64,000 nucleotides of DNA from Rhodanobacter sp. FDAARGOS 1247 (GTDB lineage: Bacteria > Pseudomonadota > Gammaproteobacteria > Xanthomonadales > Rhodanobacteraceae), in NCBI RefSeq assembly GCF_016889805.1, contig NZ_CP069535.1, forward strand, positions 2,852,001-2,916,000, given 5' to 3'. A program made the position numbers and the translations under genes. The notes beneath the pieces are model-generated. The model was not told the DNA's origin, ran no database searches, and saw only the letters and a list, made by a program, of their open reading frames with translations. Of the stretch, positions 1 through 8,796 are shown piece after piece. Each line of letters begins with the position of its first letter. Position 1 is the first letter of the stretch.

Positions 1-128
1 ACGTTAAAATGGGAAGATGCCATGGTAATGGAAATACGCTGGCGCAGAAATGACGAGGGCTCGGCAGCAGGCGGAACCGGCCCGCTTTCCATCGCCCTCC
101 GTGTCCCCGCCACCTTGCCTGAGCCCCC

Positions 129-1139
129 ATGAACGCACGCACCGCCCCACCCCTCCCGACCTCGCTGGATGCCGACCTGGTCACCCGTAGCGCACGCACG
201 GTGGTCGCCACCGAAGCGGCCGCCGCGCTGGCGCTGGAATCGCGGATCGGGCCGGAGTTCGTCGAGGCCTGCCGGTTGATCCTGGGCTGCAAGGGCCGCG
301 TCGTGGTCAGCGGCATGGGCAAGTCCGGCCATATCGGGCGCAAGGTCGCCGCCACCCTGGCCTCCACCGGCACCCCGGCATTCTTCGTGCATCCGGGCGA
401 GGCCAGCCATGGCGACCTCGGCATGATCCTGCCGCAGGACGTGGTGCTGGCGCTGTCCTATTCCGGCGAGACCGACGAACTGCTGCTGATCCTGCCGGTG
501 ATCAAGCGCCAGGGCATCCCGCTGATCGCGATCACCGGACGCCCCACCTCCTCGCTGGCGACCCAGGCCGACGTGCACCTGGACGGCAGCATCTCCAGCG
601 AAGCCTGCCCGCTGGGCCTGGCGCCGACCACCAGCACCACGGTGGCGCTGGTGTGGGGTGACGCGCTGGCGATCGCCCTGCTCGAGGCGCGCGGGTTCAC
701 CTCGGACGACTTCGCCCGCTCGCACCCGGCCGGTGCGCTGGGCCGCCGCCTGCTGTTGCACATCAGCGACGTCATGCATACCGGCGACGACGTGCCGAAG
801 GTCTCGCCCGACGCCGGCATCACCGCCGCCCTGGTCGAGATGACCCGCAAGCACCTGGGCATGACCGCCGTGGTCGACGCCGATCAGCGCCTGCTGGGCG
901 TATTCACCGACGGCGACCTGCGCCGCGCGCTGGACGACGAAGGCGTGGACCTGCGCGGGGCCACCGTGGCCGAGCTGATGACCCGCGGTCCGAAAACCAT
1001 CGGCGCCGACAAGCTGGCGGCCGAGGCGGCGCAGCTGATGGAGAAATACCAGATCCACGCCCTGCTGGTGGTCGACGACGAACAGCGCGTGGTCGGCGCG
1101 TTGAACATTCATGATCTGCTCCGGGCGCGTGTGGTCTGA
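129..1139 (+). CDS. kdsD: Arabinose-5-phosphate isomerase KdsD
   Basis: Cytoplasmic isomerase that converts ribulose 5-phosphate to arabinose 5-phosphate, the first step of Kdo synthesis for LPS. The 336 residues show an N-terminal SIS domain (about 45-180) with the sugar-phosphate segment SGMGKSGHIG (61-70, Lys65), EASHGD (91-96), SYSGETDE (110-117) and SEACPLGLAPT (157-167). A linker SHPAGALGRR leads into two CBS domains (about 211-336). Length and order match the KdsD/GutQ family. The neighbouring kdsC and lpt genes favour KdsD over GutQ. The SD upstream of the ATG is weak. It is the first gene of the kdsD-kdsC-lptCAB run. Confidence 0.95.
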   Translation: MNARTAPPLPTSLDADLVTRSARTVVATEAAAALALESRIGPEFVEACRLILGCKGRVVVSGMGKSGHIGRKVAATLASTGTPAFFVHPGEASHGDLGMILPQDVVLALSYSGETDELLLILPVIKRQGIPLIAITGRPTSSLATQADVHLDGSISSEACPLGLAPTTSTTVALVWGDALAIALLEARGFTSDDFARSHPAGALGRRLLLHISDVMHTGDDVPKVSPDAGITAALVEMTRKHLGMTAVVDADQRLLGVFTDGDLRRALDDEGVDLRGATVAELMTRGPKTIGADKLAAEAAQLMEKYQIHALLVVDDEQRVVGALNIHDLLRARVV

Positions 1140-1212
1140 TCCCGATTTGCCCTGGCAAATCGGAAAGCCGGCAAACCCGCCTTTCGAGGCTTTTCACAGC
1201 AACCATGGACTC

Positions 1213-1755
1213 ATGCCTTACCTCGCCAACCTCTCCGCCGACATCCTCACCCGCGCCGCGAAAATTCGCCTGGCCGTGTTCGACGTGGATGGCACGCTGA
1301 CCGACGGCCGCCTGTGGTACGGCGAGGACGGCCGCGAAACCAAGGTCTTCCACGTGCATGACGGCCTGGGCCTGAAGCGGCTGCAGGCGAACGGCGTGCA
1401 GGTGGCCATCATCACGGCACGCATCAGCCACCCGGTGTCGCTGCGCGCCGAGGAACTGGGCATCAGCCACGTCTACCAGGGCCAGGGCGACAAGCGCGGC
1501 TGCCTGCAGCAATTGCTCGATGCCCTGCAGCTGACGCCCGAACAGGCCGCCTTCGTCGGCGACGACCTGCCCGACCTGCCGCCGATGCACATCGCCGGGC
1601 TCGCCGTGGCGGTGGCCAACGCCCACCCCTGGGTGGCCGAGGCGGCGCACTGGCAGACCACCCGCAGCGGCGGCATGGGCGCGGCGCGCGAGGCCTGCGA
1701 CCTGATCCTGCACGCCCAGGGCAAGAGCGACGCCGAACGGGAGCGCTGGCAGTGA
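1213..1755 (+). CDS. kdsC: Kdo-8-phosphate phosphatase KdsC
   Basis: HAD-superfamily phosphatase that removes phosphate from Kdo 8-phosphate in the cytoplasm. The protein has 180 residues, the normal size. Motif I is VFDVDGTLTDG (Asp24 nucleophile, Asp26 acid), and the late motif FVGDDLPD supplies the Mg-binding aspartates. The reading frame is open upstream to 1111, but that extension (inside kdsD and the spacer) has no family match; the ATG at 1213 gives the standard N terminus. Its TGA overlaps the GTG start of lptC, so the two are probably translationally coupled. Confidence 0.94.
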   Translation: MPYLANLSADILTRAAKIRLAVFDVDGTLTDGRLWYGEDGRETKVFHVHDGLGLKRLQANGVQVAIITARISHPVSLRAEELGISHVYQGQGDKRGCLQQLLDALQLTPEQAAFVGDDLPDLPPMHIAGLAVAVANAHPWVAEAAHWQTTRSGGMGAAREACDLILHAQGKSDAERERWQ

Positions 1756-2348
1756 GCCTGCGGCTGTGGCTGCGCGACCGGCGCCTGCCGGCCGCGACCA
1801 TCGCGATCGCGCTGGCCGCCGGCGTCGCCCAGATCCTGCTGTGGTGGTTCGGTCCGGCGCCCAGGACCAACGACTTCGTGGGCCCGCCCCGCTCGGGCTA
1901 CACCCTGACCGACGCCCGCATGACCGAGTTCAACGCCGAGGGGAAGCCCAGCTTCCACCTGCAGTCGCCGCACCTGGAACGCCGCGAGGGAGACGACTCG
2001 CTGTACCTGAATTCACCCACGTTCCAGCTGCCGGCGAACCAGGCCGGCGTACCCGACTGGCAGGGCGAATCGTTGTATGGCTGGGTCAACAAGAGCGGTA
2101 CCGAACTGAAGCTGCAAGGTCCGGTGGACATGCGCCGGGCAGCCTTCCGCGACGCGCCCGCCGCACAGATCCAGACCGCCGACATCACCGCCTGGCCGAA
2201 ACAGAACCGGCTGGAAACCGCCGCGCCCGCGCAGATGGTGCAAGGCGGCACTAGAATCAGCGGCATCGGCATGCGCGCCGACCTGAATGACAAACACCTG
2301 GAGCTGCTCGATGACGTTCATGCCACCTTCCCGCCGCGCAAGCGCTAG
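1752..2348 (+). CDS. lptC: LPS export ABC transporter periplasmic protein LptC
   Basis: Bitopic inner-membrane component of the Lpt bridge; it takes LPS from LptBFG and hands it to LptA. The 198 residues have one N-terminal membrane segment (about 12-33, Ala/Leu rich, ending LLWWFG) followed by a periplasmic beta-jellyroll of LptC type (YTLTDARMTEFNAEGKP near the start). The GTG start overlaps the kdsC stop. The identification rests on size, topology and position between kdsC and lptA, because the family is weakly conserved in sequence. Confidence 0.9.
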   Translation: MSLRLWLRDRRLPAATIAIALAAGVAQILLWWFGPAPRTNDFVGPPRSGYTLTDARMTEFNAEGKPSFHLQSPHLERREGDDSLYLNSPTFQLPANQAGVPDWQGESLYGWVNKSGTELKLQGPVDMRRAAFRDAPAAQIQTADITAWPKQNRLETAAPAQMVQGGTRISGIGMRADLNDKHLELLDDVHATFPPRKR

Positions 2349-2904
2349 GTTCGCGCTCGGCATTGCCGCTCTGGGCCTGCTCGCGGCACAACCTGCCCTG
2401 GCGAAAAAGAGCGACCGCCAGCAGGAAATGCACGTCGGCGCGAAACATTTCGACGGTTTCCAGAAGCCCAACAGCGTCAGCACGCTGAGCGGCAGCGTGG
2501 TGATCACCCAGGGCACCCTGAAAGCCACCGGGGCGCAGGCCAAGGTGTATTTCGACGGCGACAGCCAGATCAGCCGCGTGGTGATCACCGGCAGCCCGGC
2601 CCATCTCGAGCAACTGGACGAGAACAACAACCTGGTGTTGGGCGACGCCGCCACGCTCGACTACGACAACCTCAAGGGGATCGCCGTGCTCAGCGGCAAC
2701 GCCTCGATCACCCAGAAGGGACGTGGCGACGCCCACGGCGACAAGCTCACCTACAACACCGAGACCAGCCAGATGACCGGTGAAAGCAACGGTGACGGCC
2801 TGGTCCACATGACCTTCAAGCCCAAGGCGAAACCTGCCGACGACGCGGCGCCCGCCGCATCCTCGAGCGCACCGGCCAAGCCGGCCACGCAGGGACAGCC
2901 GTAA
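2311..2904 (+). CDS. lptA: LPS transport periplasmic protein LptA
   Basis: Periplasmic bridge protein that carries LPS from LptC to LptD in the outer membrane. An N-terminal signal peptide (FALGIAALGLLAAQPALA) precedes the OstA-like jellyroll with NSVSTLSGSVVITQGTLKATG. The C-terminal tail is rich in Ala/Pro/Lys. The ATG at 2311 is preferred to the in-frame ATG at 2287 because GGAG stands 7 nt upstream and the signal peptide then has normal length (197 residues in total). The gene overlaps the end of lptC and stops 3 nt before lptB. Confidence 0.92.
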   Translation: MTFMPPSRRASARFALGIAALGLLAAQPALAKKSDRQQEMHVGAKHFDGFQKPNSVSTLSGSVVITQGTLKATGAQAKVYFDGDSQISRVVITGSPAHLEQLDENNNLVLGDAATLDYDNLKGIAVLSGNASITQKGRGDAHGDKLTYNTETSQMTGESNGDGLVHMTFKPKAKPADDAAPAASSSAPAKPATQGQP

Positions 2905-2907
2905 CCG

Positions 2908-3627
2908 ATGCTCTCCGCCGAAGGTCTGCAAAAGAGTTTCAAGTCGCGCCAGGTCGTGCGCGAATTCGGTTTCTCGATCCGCGAGGGCGAAGTGGTCGGC
3001 CTGCTCGGCCCCAACGGCGCGGGCAAGACCACCTGCTTCTACATGGTGGTGGGACTGATCGAGGCCGACGCGGGCAGCATCAAGCTGGACAAGCTCGACA
3101 TCACCGGCCTGCCGATGCATGCGCGCGCCAAGCTCGGCATCGGCTACCTGCCACAGGAAGCGTCGGTATTCCGCCGGCTCAGCGTGTCCGACAACATCAT
3201 GGCGGTGCTGGAACTGCGCGACGGCCTGACCGCGCAGCAGCGCGAGACCGAACTGGAAAGCCTGCTGGACGAGCTGAAGATCGCCCACATCGCCGAACAG
3301 AAAGGCATCAGCCTGTCCGGCGGCGAGCGGCGCCGGGTGGAAATCGCCCGGGCGCTGGCCGCCAACCCCCGTTACATGCTGCTGGACGAACCGTTCGCCG
3401 GCGTCGATCCGATCTCCGTGGGCGAAATCCAGCGCATCGTGCGCCACCTCAAGGAACGCGGCATCGGCGTGCTGATCACCGACCACAACGTGCGCGAGAC
3501 CCTGGGCATCTGCGACCGCGCCTACATCCTCAACGAGGGCGAAGTGCTGTCGCGGGGCACGCCGGCGCACATCCTGGCCGACGACAAGGTGCGCGAGGTG
3601 TACTTGGGCCGCGAGTTCCGACTCTGA
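2908..3627 (+). CDS. lptB: LPS export ABC transporter ATP-binding protein LptB
   Basis: Cytoplasmic ATPase that powers LptFG extraction of LPS from the inner membrane. It has 239 residues: Walker [10 protein letters not shown] (34-42), Q-loop in [14 protein letters not shown], signature LSGGERRR, Walker [14 protein letters not shown] and switch His in [19 protein letters not shown] and the VDPISV segment after Walker B are typical of LptB rather than branched-chain amino acid ATPases. lptF and lptG are not in the window, as usual for this order. Confidence 0.96.
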   Translation: MLSAEGLQKSFKSRQVVREFGFSIREGEVVGLLGPNGAGKTTCFYMVVGLIEADAGSIKLDKLDITGLPMHARAKLGIGYLPQEASVFRRLSVSDNIMAVLELRDGLTAQQRETELESLLDELKIAHIAEQKGISLSGGERRRVEIARALAANPRYMLLDEPFAGVDPISVGEIQRIVRHLKERGIGVLITDHNVRETLGICDRAYILNEGEVLSRGTPAHILADDKVREVYLGREFRL

Positions 3628-3724
3628 AAAAGCTGTCGCGGCATCTTTCGGCGCCACGGGAATCTATGGCCGCGCCCGCAGGCTCGGGTTACGATGGCCC
3701 GCGTCCCCTTCCGATCCGGCTGGC

Positions 3725-5182
3725 ATGAAACCCGCACTGCAGTTTCGCCTCCACCAGCAGCTGACGCTGACGCCGCAATTGCAGCAGGCGATACGCCTGC
3801 TGCAGCTGTCGCAACTGGAGCTGGAGACCGAACTGCGGCAGATCGCCGAAAGCAATCCGCTGCTGGAATTCGCCGAGGAGATCGAGGACGAGGAAGCCCC
3901 CGAGGTCAGCGAGGCCGAATTCGACTACCCCAGCGTCGAGGCGGTGGCCACGGCCGGCAGCAACGACGAGGGCGAAAGCAGCGAGTGGGCTGACGGCGGC
4001 GGCACGGCGGAAGCGCCCATCGACTTCTCCAGCAGCAGCTCGGGCAGCAGCTCCGGCTCGCGTGGCGACGACGACTTCGAGCCGCAGAGCGTCGCGCCGG
4101 AAACGCTGCAGCAACATCTGCTGTGGCAGCTCAACCTCGCCTCGTTCAACCCGCGCCAGCACCTGATCGCCACGGTGCTGATCGATGCGCTGAACCCCGC
4201 CGGCTATCTGGCCGAGGGTCTCGATGCGGTCATCGCCGCCCTGCCCGCCGGTTTCGATGCCAGCATGATCGAGATCGAGACCGTGCGCCGCCAGTTGCAG
4301 GGATTCGATCCCACCGGCGTGGCCAGCCTCGACCTGCGCGACTGCCTGCGCGTGCAGCTGGAACAGTTCGATGCCGCCACGCCGCAGCGCGAACTGGCGT
4401 TGCACATCGTGGACAGCGAACTGGACCTGCTGGCCCGCAACGACATCGCCCGGCTGGCCCGGCGCCTGCGCGCCAGCGAGGACGACGTGGCCGAGGCGGC
4501 GGTATTGATCCGCAGCCTGGACCCGCGCCCCGGCGCGGCGCTGGACACCACGCCGGTGGAATACGTGGCGCCGGACGTCTACGCCCTGCGCGACGGCCCC
4601 CGCTGGCGGGTCAGCCTGAATGCCGACGCGCAGCCGCGGCTGGGCCTCAACCAGCACTACTGCGGGCTGATCGCCAAGGCGCGCGGCGAGGATGCCAGCT
4701 GGATGCGCGGCCAGCTGCAGGAAGCGCGCTGGCTGATCAAGAGCCTGGAATCGCGCGCCGAGACGCTGCTGAAAGTGGCCGACGCGATCGTGCGGCGGCA
4801 AAGCGCCTTCCTCGACTACGGCCCCGAGGCGATGCACCCGCTGGTGCTGCGCGAGGTGGCCGAGGAGGTCGGCATGCACGAATCGACCATCTCGCGGGTC
4901 ACCACGCGCAAGTACCTGCATACGCCACGCGGCACCTTCGAGCTGAAATACTTCTTTTCCAGTGGCGTATCCACCGAGGACGGCGGCAGCGCCTCGGCCA
5001 CCGCCATCCAGGCCATGCTGCGCAAACTCATCGACGCCGAAGACGTGCGCAAGCCGTTGTCCGACCTCGCCATCACGGAGGAGCTCAAGCGCAAGGGCAT
5101 CCAGGTTGCCCGTCGCACCGTCGCCAAGTACCGGGAAGGCCTGCGCATTCCCACCTCCAGCGAGCGCCAGCGCGCGGGCTGA
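3725..5182 (+). CDS. rpoN: RNA polymerase sigma-54 factor RpoN
   Basis: Alternative sigma factor that needs AAA+ enhancer-binding proteins. The 485-residue protein starts with the Gln/Leu-rich region I (QQLTLTPQLQQAIRLLQLS), continues with an acidic, Ser/Gly-rich region II (about 60-120), then the core-binding domain and HTH (HESTISRVTTRKYLHTPRG). It ends with the RpoN box ARRTVAKYRE (462-471). Position after lptB and before hpf is the common proteobacterial order. Confidence 0.97.
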   Translation: MKPALQFRLHQQLTLTPQLQQAIRLLQLSQLELETELRQIAESNPLLEFAEEIEDEEAPEVSEAEFDYPSVEAVATAGSNDEGESSEWADGGGTAEAPIDFSSSSSGSSSGSRGDDDFEPQSVAPETLQQHLLWQLNLASFNPRQHLIATVLIDALNPAGYLAEGLDAVIAALPAGFDASMIEIETVRRQLQGFDPTGVASLDLRDCLRVQLEQFDAATPQRELALHIVDSELDLLARNDIARLARRLRASEDDVAEAAVLIRSLDPRPGAALDTTPVEYVAPDVYALRDGPRWRVSLNADAQPRLGLNQHYCGLIAKARGEDASWMRGQLQEARWLIKSLESRAETLLKVADAIVRRQSAFLDYGPEAMHPLVLREVAEEVGMHESTISRVTTRKYLHTPRGTFELKYFFSSGVSTEDGGSASATAIQAMLRKLIDAEDVRKPLSDLAITEELKRKGIQVARRTVAKYREGLRIPTSSERQRAG

Positions 5183-5327
5183 ACCGCCTCGTCGCGGCGG
5201 GAACTTGGTTAACGAAAATTCGCTCCCATACCTGTTACAGAATGACTGACGATGTGTCGGCGCCTGCGGCCCGACGCGTCCACCCCGCCGCGACAACGCG
5301 GCACTGCACCACCAGAGGAGGCGACCC

Positions 5328-5651
5328 ATGCAATTCCAACTCAGCGGCCAGCAGATTGAAGTCACCCCGGCCTTGCGCGAACACGCCACGGCCAAGCTCG
5401 ACCGCCTCACTCGCCTCGACGACAAGCTGATGAGCCTCGCGATCGTGCTTTCGGTCGACAAGCTGCAGCAGCGCGCCGATGGCACGCTCAATGCGGTCGG
5501 CGCCACGTTGCATGCCGAGGCCACCGAGGCCGACATGTATGCCTCGATCGACGTGCTGTTCGACAAGCTGGTCGCCCAGTTGCGCAAGCACCGCGAGAAA
5601 GTGGCCGACAAGCATCAACGCGAAGCGCGCGAGGAGCGCCAGTACGGCTGA
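5328..5651 (+). CDS. hpf: Ribosome hibernation-promoting factor (HPF/YfiA family)
   Basis: Small ribosome-binding protein that blocks the A/P sites and helps form inactive ribosomes in stationary phase. The 107 residues show the short-HPF fold with QLSGQQIEVTPALREHATAKL at the N terminus and a basic C-terminal helix (KHREKVADKHQREAREERQ). The start has a strong GAGGAGG SD 5 nt upstream of the ATG. It is the short form, without the dimerisation tail of long HPF. A perfect terminator follows 24 nt after the stop. Confidence 0.93.
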   Translation: MQFQLSGQQIEVTPALREHATAKLDRLTRLDDKLMSLAIVLSVDKLQQRADGTLNAVGATLHAEATEADMYASIDVLFDKLVAQLRKHREKVADKHQREAREERQYG

Positions 5652-5675
5652 TCCCGTCGCTTGAACGCCACCCGG

Positions 5676-5700
5676 AACGGCCCGCCACGTGCGGGCCGTT
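5676..5700 (+). terminator. Rho-independent terminator after hpf
   Basis: A perfect 10-bp stem AACGGCCCGC / GCGGGCCGTT (5676-5685 and 5691-5700) with a 5-nt loop CACGT is followed by TCCTTTTCT. It ends the rpoN-hpf transcript and separates it from hprK. It also argues against the upstream GTG (5689) as the hprK start, since that codon lies in the stem-loop. Confidence 0.85.
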
Positions 5701-5796
5701 TCCTTTTCTGAACACGTACCACCGTCCAAGCTGGCACAATGGCCGCGTCGCCGCGAAGCCCCGCCGGGCAACGACACGCGGCGCAGAGGACTGAGC

Positions 5797-6747
5797 TTGG
5801 ACCGGATCAGCGCGCGACAACTCTACGATGGTGTCCACGAACGCATGGCCCTGCGCTGGGTGTCGGGCATGCGTGGCGAATCGCGCGTGCTGGAGCCGGG
5901 CGTGGCGCAGTCGCGGCGGCCTTCGCTGATCGGCTACCTCAACGTGATCTACCCGAACAAGGTGCAGATCATCGGCTCGGAGGAGCTGAACTTCCTCGAC
6001 GGGCTGGACTCGCGCCAGCGCTGGGAGGTGATGCACAAGATCGCCGCCTACCAGCCGGTGGCCCTGATCGTGACCAAGGACCAGCCGATCCCCGCCGACC
6101 TGCGCGAGGTCGCCGAGGAAACCGGCACGCCGCTGTGGACCAGTTCCAAGCGCGGCCACGAACTGCTGACCTACCTGCAATACCACCTGGCGCGCATGCT
6201 GGCGGCGAAGATCACCCTGCATGGCGTGTTCATGGAGGTTTTCTCGATCGGCGTGCTGATCACCGGCGAAGCCGGCTCGGGCAAGAGCGAGCTGGCGCTG
6301 GAACTGATCAGCCGCGGCCACCGGCTGGTCGCCGATGACGCCACCGAATTCACCCTGATCGCGCCGGACGTGATCGACGGCACCTGCCCCGAGCTGCTGC
6401 AGGACCTGCTGGAAGTGCGTGGCCTGGGCGTGCTCAACGTGCGCGAGATGTTCGGCCACATGTCGGTAAAGCCGTCCAAATACCTGCGCCTGGTGGTCCA
6501 CCTGAAGCCGCTGCGCGACGGCGAGGACATCGACGCGCTGACCCGTCTGACCGGCGACATCGGCCATCGCGAGGTGTTCGACGTGCAGGTGCCGATGATC
6601 ACCCTGCCGGTCGCCTCCGGCCGCAACCTCGCCGTGCTGGTCGAGGCCGCCGTGCGCAGCCATGCGCTCAAGAGCAAGGGCATCGATCCGGCGCAGACCT
6701 TCATTGACCGCCAGGCGCACCAGCTGCGCCGGCTGCCGCCATGGTGA
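5797..6747 (+). CDS. hprK: HPr kinase/phosphorylase HprK
   Basis: Bifunctional enzyme that phosphorylates HPr on Ser46 and removes that phosphate. Walker A GEAGSGKS (157-164 from the chosen start) follows [15 protein letters not shown], which carries the family His. The later segment [14 protein letters not shown] matches the HprK signature. A TTG start at 5797 is chosen because AGAGGA lies 6 nt upstream, the product then has the usual 316 residues, and the only upstream alternative (GTG 5689) lies in the hpf terminator. The downstream HPr keeps Ser46, so the kinase has a substrate here. Confidence 0.93.
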   Translation: MDRISARQLYDGVHERMALRWVSGMRGESRVLEPGVAQSRRPSLIGYLNVIYPNKVQIIGSEELNFLDGLDSRQRWEVMHKIAAYQPVALIVTKDQPIPADLREVAEETGTPLWTSSKRGHELLTYLQYHLARMLAAKITLHGVFMEVFSIGVLITGEAGSGKSELALELISRGHRLVADDATEFTLIAPDVIDGTCPELLQDLLEVRGLGVLNVREMFGHMSVKPSKYLRLVVHLKPLRDGEDIDALTRLTGDIGHREVFDVQVPMITLPVASGRNLAVLVEAAVRSHALKSKGIDPAQTFIDRQAHQLRRLPPW

Positions 6748-6751
6748 ACGC

Positions 6752-7651
6752 ATGAACGGAAACACGCCCCTGCTCGACCTGCAGGTCGACCCCAGCGAGA
6801 TCCACCTGATCGTGCTCACCGGCATGTCCGGCGGCGGCAAGACGGTGGCGCTGCGCGCGATGGAGGACCTGGAGTTCTACTGCGTCGACAACCTGCCATC
6901 GGCCCTGCTGCCGCAGCTGGTCAACGCGGTGATCCAGGGCAACAGCAAGCACCGGCGCATCGCGGTGGGCGTGGACGTGCGCAATCGCGGCACCGACTTC
7001 GCCCACATGCCGACCGTGCTGTCCGAGCTGGCCGCCGCCGGCGTGCAGGTGCACCTGGTGTTCCTGGACTGCCGCGACGAGGTGCTGATCAAGCGCTACT
7101 CGGAAACCCGCCGCCGCCATCCGTTGGCCACCCGCGGCGTGTCGCTGGCCGACGCGATCGTCGAGGAGCGCCGGCTGCTGCGCCCACTGATGGCTATCGC
7201 CGAGAAGGTGATCGACTCCAGCGAACTCAACGTGCATCAGTTGCGTCGCCTGGTGGCCACCGGCTACGCCCAGGCCACCGAGGGACTGACCCTGATGTTC
7301 CAGTCGTTCGCCTTCAAGCGCGGCCTGCCACTGGACGCCGATTTCGTGTTCGACGCGCGCTGCCTGCCCAATCCGCACTGGCAGGCCCACCTGCGTCCGC
7401 TGTCGGGCAAGGACGCGCCGGTGCGCGAGTTCCTCGAAGCCGAACCCCTGGTCGGCGAATACTTCGCCGACACCGCGCGCTGGCTGGATGCCTGGCTGCC
7501 CCGCTTCGAACAGGACGACCGCAGCTACGTGACCATCTCGATCGGCTGCACCGGCGGCCGGCATCGTTCGGTCTACCTGGTCGAAAAGCTGGCCGCCTAT
7601 TATCGTGACCGCCGCGAGGGCGTGCTCGCCTTCCATCGCGAGCTGGAGTGA
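6752..7651 (+). CDS. rapZ: RNase adapter protein RapZ (YvcJ family nucleotide-binding protein)
   Basis: P-loop protein. In enterobacteria RapZ delivers small RNAs controlling glucosamine-6-phosphate synthase to RNase E; the role in this lineage is less certain. The 299 residues carry Walker A GMSGGGKT (24-31), LEFYCVDNLP, the core SETRRRHPL and the C-terminal SIGCTGGRHRSVYLVE, the family hallmark. The ATG at 6752 lies 4 nt after the hprK stop; an open frame upstream to 6662 is inside hprK and is not used. Linkage to the PTS genes is the usual arrangement. Confidence 0.93.
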   Translation: MNGNTPLLDLQVDPSEIHLIVLTGMSGGGKTVALRAMEDLEFYCVDNLPSALLPQLVNAVIQGNSKHRRIAVGVDVRNRGTDFAHMPTVLSELAAAGVQVHLVFLDCRDEVLIKRYSETRRRHPLATRGVSLADAIVEERRLLRPLMAIAEKVIDSSELNVHQLRRLVATGYAQATEGLTLMFQSFAFKRGLPLDADFVFDARCLPNPHWQAHLRPLSGKDAPVREFLEAEPLVGEYFADTARWLDAWLPRFEQDDRSYVTISIGCTGGRHRSVYLVEKLAAYYRDRREGVLAFHRELE

Positions 7652-7689
7652 ACCGGCATGACTTCGGCAACCCGCAGGAAACAGCAGCC

Positions 7690-8082
7690 ATGAGCGTGGG
7701 CGTGCTGCTGATGACCCACGAAGCGGTTGGTCACGCGATCATCTCGGCCGCGCACCACGTGATGCCGAAGCTGCCCTTGCGGGTGGACGCGGTGGAGGTG
7801 CCGCCCAATGCCGATCCCGACGTGATGCGCACGCTCACCGCGCATCACGCCCGCGAACTCGACCACGGCGATGGCGTGCTGATCCTTGCCGACCTGTACG
7901 GCGCCACGCCGTGCAACATCGGGCTGTCGCTGGGTGCGCTGGGCGTGCGCCTGCGCTGCGTCTCCGGGCTCAACCTGCCGATGTTGCTGCGCGTACTCAA
8001 CTATGCGGAAAAACCGCTGGACGAACTGGCCGAGATCGCGGCCAGCGGTGGCCGCGGGGGAATTTTCATCGACCATGCCTGA
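7690..8082 (+). CDS. PTS mannose-family EIIA domain protein
   Basis: Single-domain EIIA of the mannose/sorbose family, a phosphoryl acceptor from HPr. The 130 residues begin MSVGVLLMTHEAVG; His10 fits the phosphorylation site of this family. The segment GVLILADLYGATPCNIGLS matches the conserved core around the second half of the domain. AGGAAACAG gives an SD. No sugar EIIB/EIIC is nearby, so a regulatory role is more likely than transport. The stop is only 4 nt before the palindromic element at 8087. Confidence 0.9.
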   Translation: MSVGVLLMTHEAVGHAIISAAHHVMPKLPLRVDAVEVPPNADPDVMRTLTAHHARELDHGDGVLILADLYGATPCNIGLSLGALGVRLRCVSGLNLPMLLRVLNYAEKPLDELAEIAASGGRGGIFIDHA

Positions 8083-8086
8083 CCTC

Positions 8087-8377
8087 AAGGATGCCCTGAT
8101 CCATTCCACGCAGGCGTCACCGGCTCTGTCTGCCCGCAGGTTCGCGGTGCGTCGACGAAGCCAGGCCGGCCGCCTGTCGAGGAGGCGCGCCGCGGAGATG
8201 CGGGCAGACAGAGCCGGCCCCCACCGGCTGACAAATAATGACGGGGTGATGTCCAGAAGGCCCGCAGCCGGCAGCGCGCGGCTTGCCAAGGCGGCCGGCC
8301 TTGGCTGCGCCACGCGCCACCATCTGCGAACCTTCTGGACATCATGCCGCCTGTGCGGAATGGATCAGGGCATCCTT
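8087..8377. repeat. Nested palindromic element between EIIA and HPr
   Basis: The whole intergenic region is one nested inverted repeat. The outer arms are 8087-8107 and 8357-8377 (21 bp, perfect, core GGATGCCCTGATCCATTCC on the left). Inside are two further domains: arms 8120-8138 / 8199-8217 (CCGGCTCTGTCTGCCCGCA and its exact complement, 19 bp) and arms 8247-8260 / 8331-8344 (TGATGTCCAGAAGG and complement, 14 bp). The second encloses a smaller GCCAAGG/CCTTGGC hairpin. As RNA or extruded DNA it would form a three-way junction. No ORF inside looks real. It resembles a dispersed palindromic repeat or MITE; I cannot count genomic copies. Confidence 0.9.
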
Positions 8378-8381
8378 TCTC

Positions 8382-8651
8382 ATGCTTGAACAAGAAGTCG
8401 TCATCTCCAACAAACTCGGGCTGCACGCCCGCGCCTCGGCCAAGCTGGTGCAGCTGGTGCAGGGCTTCAAGTCCACCGTGTGGCTGATCAGCAAGGGCCG
8501 CGAGGTCAACGCCCAGAGCATCATGGGCGTGATGATGCTGGCCGCCGGCCTGGGCAGTCCGCTGACCATCCGCGCCGAAGGCCCCGACGAGGAACCTGCG
8601 CTCGCCGCCGTGGTCGAGCTGTTCGAGCGCAAGTTCGACGAGGGGGCGTAG
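8382..8651 (+). CDS. ptsH: Phosphocarrier protein HPr
   Basis: Histidine phosphocarrier between EI and EIIA. The 89-residue protein has the active-site motif NKLGLHARAS with His15, and QSIMGV with Ser46, the target of HprK. The start ATG at 8382 is set by homology; no clear purine-rich SD is visible because the right arm of the palindromic element (8357-8377) occupies that position. Expression may therefore depend on how that element folds. Co-directional with EIIA, EI, hprK and rapZ. Confidence 0.95.
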   Translation: MLEQEVVISNKLGLHARASAKLVQLVQGFKSTVWLISKGREVNAQSIMGVMMLAAGLGSPLTIRAEGPDEEPALAAVVELFERKFDEGA

Positions 8652-8654
8652 TGA

Positions 8655-8781
8655 TGCAGGGAATCGGGAATCTGGAACCGGGAATCGGCAAAGCCGACTG
8701 CACCAGGTTGACGGTACATCGCCGGCCTGCGCGCGCCCTGCTCCTGACCATTCTCCATTCCCCATTGCCCATTCCCGACTC
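8655..8781. repeat. Degenerate GGGAATC/GATTCCC-type repeats between ptsH and ptsI
   Basis: The spacer carries three near copies of GGGAATCnGG in direct order near its left end (8655-8692). A cluster of CCATTCYCCATTCCC-like units, the inverted sense, lies near its right end (about 8749-8781). The arrangement could fold into an imperfect stem. It ends before the ptsI SD (AAGGAG, 8785-8790). Confidence 0.55.
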
Positions 8782-8796
8782 CGCAAGGAGCCAAGC

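Noticed and set aside
3689..5611. Minus-strand open frame of 640 codons opposite rpoN and hpf
   Set aside because: Shadow of rpoN, with composition typical of antisense reading in GC-rich DNA.
5689..5796. Longer N terminus of HprK from GTG 5689
   Set aside because: The codon lies inside the terminator stem, and the extra 36 residues are absent from the family.
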